NCBI RefSeq assembly: GCF_018598175.1 | Contig: NZ_JAHESE010000001.1 | Location: 620,001 to 684,000 of the forward strand | Source: Dawidia cretensis | GTDB taxonomy: Bacteria > Bacteroidota > Bacteroidia > Cytophagales > Cyclobacteriaceae | Reading direction: 5' to 3' | DNA: 64,000 nucleotides | In this document: one piece after another, positions 29,501-37,273 of the stretch | Layout of the letters: each line of letters begins with the position of its first letter | How positions within the stretch are numbered: position 1 is the first letter of the stretch | Notes under the pieces: model-generated | The model's database searches: none | What the model was told of the DNA's origin: nothing | The model's input: the letters and a program-made list of their open reading frames with translations, nothing else | Program-made: the position numbers and the translations under genes

Positions 29501-29514
29501 TCACGACCGATACC

Positions 29515-30597
29515 ATGAGCACCATCCTTCGTCAACATGCCGAGCAGCTGTTTGCCGCCGAACTGGAAGAACTGAAAAAGAACGATACCGACAAGCGTCC
29601 CCCGAACTGGCTGATGTCACCGCAGGCGGTGGTTACCTACCTGCTGGGCGGCAAGCTCAAGAATGGCTTTGAAGTATCGCCGAAGTATATCGGCAATCGC
29701 CGGTTGATCGAAATAGCCGTCGCTACGCTGACAACCGACCGCGCCTTGTTGTTATACGGCTTGCCGGGTACTGCGAAGTCATGGGTGTCGGAGCACCTGG
29801 CCGCGGCGATCTCGGGCGACTCGACCATGATCATACAGGGTACGGCCGGGACGAGCGAAGAATCTGTGCGGTATGGATGGAACTATGCCCGCCTGTTAGC
29901 GGAGGGCCCGTCGGAGAAGGCGCTGGTCGAGACGCCGGTGATGAAGGGTATGAAGGCCGGTAAGATCGTGCGGCTGGAGGAGCTGACGCGCATTGGCTCC
30001 GACGTGCAGGATACACTCATTACCATTCTGTCGGAGAAGACGCTGCCGGTGCCCGAACTAAGTACAGAGGTCCAGGCCGTGAAGGGCTTCAACCTGATCG
30101 CGACGGCGAACAACCGCGACAAAGGTGTAAACGAATTGTCGGGTGCATTGAAGCGTCGGTTTAATACCGTCATCCTGCCATTGCCGGACAGTATGGAAGA
30201 AGAGATCGACATTGTGCGCCGTCGCGTGCAGAGCTTTGAAAAGATTATGGAGCTACCCGCCGAGCCACCGGCAATAGCGGAGATCAAACGCATTGTGACC
30301 ATCTTCCGCGAATTGCGCGCCGGTGTCACACTGGATGGAAAGACCAAACTGAAAGTGCCCTCCGGTACACTTAGCACGGCCGAAGCTATATCAGTAGTCA
30401 ACAGTGGCATGGCGATGGCGGCGTACTTTGGCGATGGTTCGTTGAAAGCGCCCGACCTGGCGGCAGGCATAGTAGGGGCCGTTGTTAAAGATCCTGTACA
30501 AGATAAGATCGTATGGCAGGAATACCTTGAGACCGTGGTTAAGCCACGGGATGAGTGGAAAGATATTTACCGGGCTTGCCGCGACCTGGGTATATGA
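29515..30597 (+). CDS. MoxR-like AAA+ ATPase
   Basis: A 360-residue AAA+ ATPase. Walker A is GLPGTAKS (82-89), sensor 1 lies in ATANN (near 200), and the arginine finger in ALKRRFN. The Walker B position reads IVRLEEL (Glu155-Glu156) in place of the usual Asp-Glu, a notable change, although the catalytic Glu is kept. MoxR ATPases work with VWA proteins to insert metals or remodel complexes. Here the VWA partner is two genes downstream. The ATG at 29515 (MSTILRQHAEQ) is chosen; the upstream frame overlaps DUF5691. Its TGA overlaps the next ATG. Confidence 0.92.
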   Translation: MSTILRQHAEQLFAAELEELKKNDTDKRPPNWLMSPQAVVTYLLGGKLKNGFEVSPKYIGNRRLIEIAVATLTTDRALLLYGLPGTAKSWVSEHLAAAISGDSTMIIQGTAGTSEESVRYGWNYARLLAEGPSEKALVETPVMKGMKAGKIVRLEELTRIGSDVQDTLITILSEKTLPVPELSTEVQAVKGFNLIATANNRDKGVNELSGALKRRFNTVILPLPDSMEEEIDIVRRRVQSFEKIMELPAEPPAIAEIKRIVTIFRELRAGVTLDGKTKLKVPSGTLSTAEAISVVNSGMAMAAYFGDGSLKAPDLAAGIVGAVVKDPVQDKIVWQEYLETVVKPRDEWKDIYRACRDLGI

Positions 30598-32876
30598 GTA
30601 TACACATCCTGGGTATACGGCACCATGGGCCCGGCTCGGCGCGGAATGTAAAAACATTCCTGGAACAGTTGCAGCCGGACATAGTCCTGGTAGAAGGTCC
30701 GCAGGAAGGCGACGACCTGCTGCGGTGGTCGCAACACAGCGAGCTCAAGCCGCCGGTGGCGATCCTGGCATTCAGACCCGACAAGCCGGCACACGCGGTA
30801 TTTTATCCGTTTGCCGAATTCTCGCCGGAGTGGCAGGCCATTCAACATGGCGCGACGCATAGCATCCCCGTACGGTTTATGGACTTGCCATTGGTATACC
30901 GATTTGCGTTCGAATCGGAACAAGCGCCACCGGCCGAAGGACTGGAATCAACCGGTACTGCGCCCGTGGAAGAAGAAAACGTCGAAGCACTTCAGGATCA
31001 TCGCGATCCGCTGCGCCACCTGGCAGAGGCTGCCGGGTTTAATGATGGCGAACGCTGGTGGGACCAGATGTTCGAACAACGTGTAAACAATGACGATATA
31101 TTTGAAGCCGTTGGCGAAGCGATGCGCTCGCTGCGGCAGGCGCTGCCCGAACGCGCGGACCCTATGGAGAAACTGCGCGAAGCCTATATGCGCAAAATGA
31201 TCCGGCAAGCGGAGAAAGATGGCCATCAAAAGATTGCCGTGGTCTGTGGTGCCTGGCACGCGCCGGCATTGGAGACGATGCCCAAACAAAAGGACGATGA
31301 AGCCTTGTTGAAGGGCCTGACGAAAGTAAAGGTCGAAACAACCTGGATACCCTGGACGTACGACCGCCTGTCGTTTGCCAGTGGTTATGGCGCAGGCATT
31401 CTGTCGCCGGGATGGTATCATCATGTATGGAATTTCCCGAATGATGACGGCACGCAATGGATGACTAACGTCGCCCGTCTGTTCCGAAGCCGCGACATCG
31501 ATACCTCGGTGGCACACATCATCGAAGCCGTGCGCCTGGCAGAATCGTTGGCGTCGTTGCGTGGCAAGAGCAAAGCCGGACTGGACGAGCTCAACGAAGC
31601 CGCGCTGGCGGTGTTGTGTGGTGGCGAGCCGATCTTACTCGAGCTTATCCGCGATGCGCTGATCGTAAGCGATACGATCGGCACAGTGCCGTCGGCGATT
31701 CCCAAACCGCCGCTCCTGCAGGATGTTGAGAAAACGCAGAAGCGGCTGCGCATGCCGGCCGAGGCGGGTATAAAAGAGTTGCTGCTCGACTTGCGCGAAT
31801 CGCTGCACCTGGAGCGAAGTATATTTCTGCACCGGCTGTTGCTGTTGGAGATTACCTGGGGACACCTGCAACAGGTGCGCGGCAAAGGCACCTTTAAAGA
31901 GCAGTGGCAACTGCGGTGGGAACCGGAATACTCCATTCGCATTATTGAAAAAGGAAACTGGGGCAATACGCTTGAAGAAGCTGTTACGCAATATGTAGCA
32001 AACGAGGCAGGTGAGGCGGCCACACTCGGTGTGGTCAGCGGCCTGTTGGAAAAAGTAATACCCGCGGAGCTCCCCCGCGCCACGCAGGCGCTGATTGCGC
32101 GGATCGACGGTCTCGCGGCGGCGACGGGGGACGTGCTACAGCTATTGGAAGTGCTGCCTTCTCTGGCTACCGCATCGCGCTACGGTAACGTACGCCAGAC
32201 GGACCAGGAGATGCTACTCGGAATTCTCCAGTCCATGATCGCCCGCGTATACGTAAGCTTACCGCCGGCGTGCGTGTCGATCGACGAAGACGCTGCGACC
32301 GTCATCACGGTACACCTGCACCAGTTAAGTGATACGATCGCCCTGCTGGATATACCCGAGCAGCGACAAGCCTGGTACGAGACATTGCAACAGATTGCTG
32401 ACCACAGCCAGGCCGCACCGCTGGTGTCGGGTTATAGCACGCGACTGCTGGCGGATGCAAAGGTGATTGACGATGAGGAATTAGAGACACGCTTTTCGCG
32501 TACACTCTCCCGGGCGGAGAACCCGGCGGCAGCGGCTTCGTGGATTGAAGGATTTCTCAAAGGCAGCGGCTCGCTACTGATACTCGATCAACGTCTGTGG
32601 AGTCTGGTCAATCACTGGGTGCGCGACCTGCAGGAGCCGGACTTTGTGGCGTTGCTGCCGCTCATGCGGCGGACGTTCTCGCAGTTCTCGCATGCGGAGC
32701 GGCGCAAGATCGGTGAGAAGGCACGACAGCAAGACGCGGGCACGGCACCCGCCGCGGCGTTTGATACTACCGCGCTCGATCCCACGCGTGCTCGGCAAGG
32801 ACTGCCGGTCGTACTCCAATTGTTGGGCCTGCAGCGCAGCGGTATAGCAACAGATGAACCAGCTTTATTACCCTGA
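30594..32876 (+). CDS. DUF5682 family protein with TraB/TIKI-like N-terminal domain
   Basis: A 760-residue protein. The N-terminal 230 residues carry GIRHHGPGS (GxxH at 7-10), LVEGP (Glu34), REAYMR (195-200) and CGAWHAP (GxxH at 219-222). Two GxxH motifs, an early Glu and an ERxxxM-like motif between them are the signature of the TraB/PrgY/TIKI/EreA-type fold, known to include metalloproteases and esterases. The remaining 500 residues are helical and unrecognised. It has no signal peptide, so it would act in the cytoplasm. The start overlaps the MoxR stop (ATGA) and its stop overlaps the VWA start (TGATG). It may be the catalytic effector of the operon. Confidence 0.82.
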   Translation: MSIHILGIRHHGPGSARNVKTFLEQLQPDIVLVEGPQEGDDLLRWSQHSELKPPVAILAFRPDKPAHAVFYPFAEFSPEWQAIQHGATHSIPVRFMDLPLVYRFAFESEQAPPAEGLESTGTAPVEEENVEALQDHRDPLRHLAEAAGFNDGERWWDQMFEQRVNNDDIFEAVGEAMRSLRQALPERADPMEKLREAYMRKMIRQAEKDGHQKIAVVCGAWHAPALETMPKQKDDEALLKGLTKVKVETTWIPWTYDRLSFASGYGAGILSPGWYHHVWNFPNDDGTQWMTNVARLFRSRDIDTSVAHIIEAVRLAESLASLRGKSKAGLDELNEAALAVLCGGEPILLELIRDALIVSDTIGTVPSAIPKPPLLQDVEKTQKRLRMPAEAGIKELLLDLRESLHLERSIFLHRLLLLEITWGHLQQVRGKGTFKEQWQLRWEPEYSIRIIEKGNWGNTLEEAVTQYVANEAGEAATLGVVSGLLEKVIPAELPRATQALIARIDGLAAATGDVLQLLEVLPSLATASRYGNVRQTDQEMLLGILQSMIARVYVSLPPACVSIDEDAATVITVHLHQLSDTIALLDIPEQRQAWYETLQQIADHSQAAPLVSGYSTRLLADAKVIDDEELETRFSRTLSRAENPAAAASWIEGFLKGSGSLLILDQRLWSLVNHWVRDLQEPDFVALLPLMRRTFSQFSHAERRKIGEKARQQDAGTAPAAAFDTTALDPTRARQGLPVVLQLLGLQRSGIATDEPALLP

Positions 32877-34027
32877 TGGAAGAGAACGAAAAAACGACGA
32901 CACACCTGGAGCGGTGGCGCATGGTGCTCGGTGGAAATGACAACGATGGCACAGGCGTAACATTGACAGGTATAAACCTGCAGATCGACCAAACCCTGGA
33001 AGCACTATATGATGCTGAAAGACAGGGCGGCCTCGGGCCATCGTCGCCGAACATCAGCCGCTGGCTGGGCGATATCCGCACCTATTTTCCCAACACGGTG
33101 GTGCGCGTGATGCAGCAAGACGCCTTCAAGCGGCTTAACCTCACGTCGATGCTGTTGGAGAAAGAAATGTTGCAAAATGTCGAGCCCGATGTACACCTGG
33201 TGGCGACGCTGATGACGCTGAGCCACGTCATACCGGCAAAGACCAAAGACACCGCCCGCCAGGTTGTACGCCAGGTGGTGGAGGTGCTGATGAAAAAACT
33301 ACAGCAGCCAACGCAGCAAGCCATTACCGGCAGCCTGCATCGCGCGGCACGTAACCGGCGGCCGCGACATAACGAGATTAACTGGCATAGCACCATACTC
33401 AAAAACCTGAAACACTATCAGCCCAGGTATAAAACCATCATACCCGAAGAACGCATTGGGTATGGCAAGCGGCGGCGTTCGTTGAAGGATGTTGTATTAT
33501 GTCTCGACCAAAGTGGCTCCATGGGCACCTCGGTAATCTACTCCGGTATATTCGGTGCCGTAATGGCATCTATACCGGCCATTCAGACGCGCATGGTCGT
33601 GTTTGATACCAACGTAGTAGACCTGACGGATGAGCTGCAAGACCCGGTAGAGCTGTTATTTGGTGTACAGCTGGGTGGCGGTACCGACATCAACCGTGCC
33701 CTGACCTACTGCCAGCAGATCATTCAACGGCCTGCCGATACGGTACTGGTGCTGATCACGGATTTGTACGAAGGCGGTGACGCCGCGGAAATGCGCAAAC
33801 GTGCCCGCACGTTGGTGGAGGCCGGTGTACAGGTAGTAGTGCTGCTGGCGCTGAATGACGAAGGTGCACCGTCGTATGATCATGGTAATGCAGCCTATAT
33901 GGCGACGCTGGGCATACCGGTGTTTGCGTGTACACCCGACAAATTTCCGGACCTGATGGCGGCGGCGCTGAGCAAACAGGACATTGGTATGTGGGCCGCG
34001 AAGGAAGAGCTGGTAACAAAACACTAA
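32876..34027 (+). CDS. VWA domain protein, MoxR partner
   Basis: A 383-residue cytoplasmic protein. The C-terminal half is a von Willebrand A domain with a complete metal-ion-dependent adhesion site: DQSGS (Asp211, Ser213, Ser215), Thr270 in GGGTD, and Asp296 in LITDLYEG. The N-terminal 200 residues are helical with a basic stretch (AARNRRPRHNEINW) like that of CoxE-type VWA proteins. The usual partner is a MoxR ATPase, encoded two genes upstream. Its ATG overlaps the DUF5682 stop, and the operon ends here; an unrelated transporter gene follows after 42 bp. Confidence 0.92.
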   Translation: MEENEKTTTHLERWRMVLGGNDNDGTGVTLTGINLQIDQTLEALYDAERQGGLGPSSPNISRWLGDIRTYFPNTVVRVMQQDAFKRLNLTSMLLEKEMLQNVEPDVHLVATLMTLSHVIPAKTKDTARQVVRQVVEVLMKKLQQPTQQAITGSLHRAARNRRPRHNEINWHSTILKNLKHYQPRYKTIIPEERIGYGKRRRSLKDVVLCLDQSGSMGTSVIYSGIFGAVMASIPAIQTRMVVFDTNVVDLTDELQDPVELLFGVQLGGGTDINRALTYCQQIIQRPADTVLVLITDLYEGGDAAEMRKRARTLVEAGVQVVVLLALNDEGAPSYDHGNAAYMATLGIPVFACTPDKFPDLMAAALSKQDIGMWAAKEELVTKH

Positions 34028-34069
34028 GCGATTGGATATTATGCCCCCAGGCCGGATATTTGCGCCGGA

Positions 34070-35224
34070 ATGATGAGCATGGAGGCAAAGGATAAGAATC
34101 GGGTTTTTCTAAGCGTTTTCTTTTTTCTATCGGGCATTTGTTTTTCGACATGGGCGTCGCGCATTCCGACGATCAAGACGACCTTTCAATACAACGAAGC
34201 CGAGCTGGGCACCATTCTGATCTTTATGCCGATCAGCTCCCTCATCGGCCTGCCGATCTCTGGCTGGCTTGTGTCGCGTTACGACAGCCGCATTCCTTTG
34301 GTCGCAGGATTCATCATGCTATCGGTTGCGCTCGCCTGCATCGGTTGGGCTTCCACCAGCGTGGCCCTGGTCGCATCGATCTGCCTCTTTGCCTTTAGCC
34401 TGCGTATGCTCAACATCTCGGCCAACACCCAGGCGCTCGCCCTGCAGCAACTTTTTCAACGCAAGATCAACGGCTCGTTCCACGGCTTGTGGAGCACGGG
34501 CGGTATCGTAGGTGTTGGCATTACGACTGCGCTCGTGGCGTGGGATGTGCCGATGAACATTCACCTGTCGTGTGTGGCCGTGGTCGCACTGCTGGTGACG
34601 GCGTATGCTTATCGCTTCCTGATCCGGAATGACCGCGCTACGTCAGGCAACCGCATTGTGTTGAGCAAGCCCGATCCCTATATTATGTACCTGGGCCTGA
34701 TGGTCTTCTTCGCTTCTGTGTGCGAAGGCGGCATGTTCGATTGGAGCGGTATATATTTCAAAGAAGTTGTGCACGAAAAGATTTTCACCCTGGGCTATCT
34801 AAGCTTTATGATTTGCATGGCGCTATCGCGGTTTGCATCTGACCGCATCGTGGAGGCGATTGGCATGACCCGCACCTATATCATGAGTGCTTCACTTGTC
34901 GTGATGGGCATCGCGCTGGCGGTGTTGTTCCCTATGTTCTGGCCTTCGCTAATCGGATTCTGTTTTGTAGGCCTGGGCACGGCGGCGGTTATTCCCCTGA
35001 CCTATACCCTGGCCTCGGGCTCACGCAAATATTCCCCGGGCATGGCAATTTCCATCATCACCACCTATGGCATCGCCGGTGTATTTATTGGCCCGCCACT
35101 TATTGGGTATATCGCCCACGCATTTGGTCTTCGTGTATCGTTTGTAGCCTTCGGCCTTTCCGGCTTGATGCTGATACCGATCTCGCAACGGTTTTTCCGC
35201 CATCAGCGCTCACTCGACACATAA
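34070..35224 (+). CDS. Major facilitator superfamily transporter
   Basis: A 384-residue protein with about 12 membrane segments. The early SGICFSTWASRIPTIKTTF and GLPISGWLVSRYDSRIP (MFS loop 2-3 motif), and FHGLWSTGGIVGVGI in helix 5, resemble the YbjJ/FucP-like MFS group that moves sugars or small organic compounds. The substrate cannot be told from sequence. It follows the VWA gene by 42 bp, so read-through from that operon is possible, but its family gives no link to it. Confidence 0.88.
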   Translation: MMSMEAKDKNRVFLSVFFFLSGICFSTWASRIPTIKTTFQYNEAELGTILIFMPISSLIGLPISGWLVSRYDSRIPLVAGFIMLSVALACIGWASTSVALVASICLFAFSLRMLNISANTQALALQQLFQRKINGSFHGLWSTGGIVGVGITTALVAWDVPMNIHLSCVAVVALLVTAYAYRFLIRNDRATSGNRIVLSKPDPYIMYLGLMVFFASVCEGGMFDWSGIYFKEVVHEKIFTLGYLSFMICMALSRFASDRIVEAIGMTRTYIMSASLVVMGIALAVLFPMFWPSLIGFCFVGLGTAAVIPLTYTLASGSRKYSPGMAISIITTYGIAGVFIGPPLIGYIAHAFGLRVSFVAFGLSGLMLIPISQRFFRHQRSLDT

Positions 35225-35270
35225 TCTACTACCCCCGGCATTCTTTTTTACGCTACACAATTTCGCAATA

Positions 35271-36392
35271 ATGAGTTCTATCATCATGCTGGATTTCACC
35301 GCACAGTTTTCTCACTTTAAACACGACGTCTACAATGTGCTCATCCTACTGGGCACTGTAGTCGGCGTCTTTCTCGCAAGCTATCTGCTATTTAAGCTGG
35401 TGTCGGTGGTAGTAAAACGCATATCGGGATCGTCGTACGCACTCATCCATAAACGCCTCAGCGTTCCGTTTCGATTGTTGATCGCCGTCATCGGCCTGAT
35501 CGTGGCACAGCGGTTCATGTATTTTCACAACATCAGCAATTATTACGTGAATAAGATCACGTATCTGTTACTGATCGCTGCGTTAGCCGGATTGCTAATC
35601 AAGATCACGGAATTTGTGCGTGATACGTTATACGAGCGTTTCGATATACAGATGGCCAACAACCTCAATGAACGCAAGATTCGCACGCAAATTGATTTTA
35701 TTCAAAAGATAGGCACGTTGTTTATCGGGCTTATCGCCCTGGCGGTCATGCTCATGAGCTTTACGCGTGTGCGCGAGTTGGGCACGAGCCTGATCGCCTC
35801 GGCGGGCATCGCCAGTGTAATCATCGGTTTCGCTGCGCAGAAGTCCATTGCCAACTTATTGGCAGGTTTACAAATAGCGTTTACACAACCGATCCGGTTG
35901 GACGATGTGGTAATTGTCGAGGGAGAGTGGGGGCGCGTAGAGGAGATCACGCTCACGTACGTAGTGTTACGCATTTGGGATTCGCGCCGCCTGATTGTAC
36001 CGATATCATATTTCCTGGAAAAACCCTTCCAGAACTGGACACGTACATCATCCGATCTGCTGGGCACCGTGTTTCTGTCGGTAGATTACACGCTGCCCGT
36101 AGACGCCGTGCGCCTGGAACTGGTAAAGATCCTGGCACAGGAAGACGCAAAAACACTATGGGACGGCCGCACCGCTGTGGTACAAGTAACAGACACGACA
36201 GAAACAACCATGCAGCTACGTATTTTGATTAGCGCGGCTACCTCGGGCAATGCCTTCGATCTGCGCTGTATTGTGCGCGAGCGCATCATTGCCTTCATTA
36301 CCCAGCACTACCCTGATGCATTGCCGAAGCGACGTGTGGATGAAAGCAGCGTGAATCAAGCAGATCTGAAGAGCTCATACAATAGACCTTAG
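35271..36392 (+). CDS. MscS-family mechanosensitive ion channel
   Basis: A 373-residue channel with membrane segments at about 25-45, 65-85, 95-115 and 140-165, a pore helix TSLIASAGIASVIIGFAAQKSIANLLAG and the beta domain (FTQPIRLDDVVIVEGEWGRVEEITLTYVVLR, with the last part a typical MscS pattern). It is a different subtype from the homologue at 16295, with four rather than about three predicted helices. The role is release of solutes under membrane tension. The stop codon overlaps the convergent cyclase stop. Confidence 0.92.
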   Translation: MSSIIMLDFTAQFSHFKHDVYNVLILLGTVVGVFLASYLLFKLVSVVVKRISGSSYALIHKRLSVPFRLLIAVIGLIVAQRFMYFHNISNYYVNKITYLLLIAALAGLLIKITEFVRDTLYERFDIQMANNLNERKIRTQIDFIQKIGTLFIGLIALAVMLMSFTRVRELGTSLIASAGIASVIIGFAAQKSIANLLAGLQIAFTQPIRLDDVVIVEGEWGRVEEITLTYVVLRIWDSRRLIVPISYFLEKPFQNWTRTSSDLLGTVFLSVDYTLPVDAVRLELVKILAQEDAKTLWDGRTAVVQVTDTTETTMQLRILISAATSGNAFDLRCIVRERIIAFITQHYPDALPKRRVDESSVNQADLKSSYNRP

Positions 36393-37273
36393 CGCACCTT
36401 GGCCATCGCCCGTACAGGGAAAGTCCCCACACCTTTAAACTTGGGTGGCACCGCGCTAAAGGTAAAGCCTTCGTGCGCCAGCAGGTGCAGATTGCAAAGG
36501 TGCTCGACAATGAGGATGTCGGCTTCCAGCAACGTCGTGTGTACGGGTCGATCGTTGCCAGTAGTATCGTCGATGTTGTGCGAATCAATACCCACCAGCG
36601 CTACGTGGCAGTCACGCAGGTACGCAGCGGCCTCCGCCGTTACGTAGGGATGGTGCTCGTAGTACATGGAGGTATTCCAATGTTCAGCCCAGCCGGTATG
36701 GATTAACACGGCCCTGCCACGGATCTCGTGGTTGCGTACGTGGTCGAGTGTGACGGCGAGTGTTTCGGTGTAGGGCACGGAAATGACAATACCTTCCAGG
36801 TCGGTAAAGCTCTCCAGGGTAATCTCCGATAGATCTTTGCCATGCTCAAAACGGTGAAAGGGGCAATCCAGGTATGTACCGGTGTTTGTAACCATCTCAA
36901 TCTTCCCGATTTGAAATTCTGTGCCCGGCGCGTAGCGCGTCCGCGATTCTGCGCGGCTGAGATAGTCGCAGATGATCGGGGCGGGAAGCCCTTTGTATGT
37001 TACCAGGCCGTGCTCGATGGTATGGCTCAGGTCGATGAGTAACGGCCCGCGCGTAGCGTCCACGGCTTTGCGTTTGTGTGGCTCGGTCACGATCTGCTTG
37101 TTGAGAATCTTCGTCTCGCCGACCATAAGCAGCCGCATATCCGCTACAATGTAGTCGGCCAGGGCCTGATCGCTGATGTCGTCGCCGGCAATGTCCAGAC
37201 GGAATCCTTCTCCTTTTATACCGCCGCCATTGGTAAAGAAAATCTCAAAGTCGAATGCTACGCGTTTTTCCAT
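36389..37273 (-). CDS. Cyclase/kynurenine formamidase-like protein with altered metal motif
   Basis: A 294-residue protein of the cyclase family (LIDLSHTIEHGLVTYKGLP; IHTGWAEHWN; AYLRDCHVALVGIDSHNID). The family metal motif HxGTHxDxPxH reads NTGTYLDCPFH here: the first two His are Asn and Tyr, while Asp and the last His remain. Metal binding must therefore differ, or activity may be changed. Related enzymes hydrolyse cyclic amides or N-formylkynurenine. Its first 16 nt overlap the end of the WYL-PhyH gene, so the two proteins probably act together. Confidence 0.82.
   Translation of the reverse strand: MEKRVAFDFEIFFTNGGGIKGEGFRLDIAGDDISDQALADYIVADMRLLMVGETKILNKQIVTEPHKRKAVDATRGPLLIDLSHTIEHGLVTYKGLPAPIICDYLSRAESRTRYAPGTEFQIGKIEMVTNTGTYLDCPFHRFEHGKDLSEITLESFTDLEGIVISVPYTETLAVTLDHVRNHEIRGRAVLIHTGWAEHWNTSMYYEHHPYVTAEAAAYLRDCHVALVGIDSHNIDDTTGNDRPVHTTLLEADILIVEHLCNLHLLAHEGFTFSAVPPKFKGVGTFPVRAMAKVR

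Noticed and set aside
31421-32083. 220-residue antisense ORF in the DUF5682 gene
   Set aside because: Ser- and Arg-rich shadow frame with no domain, overlapping a well-supported coding gene.
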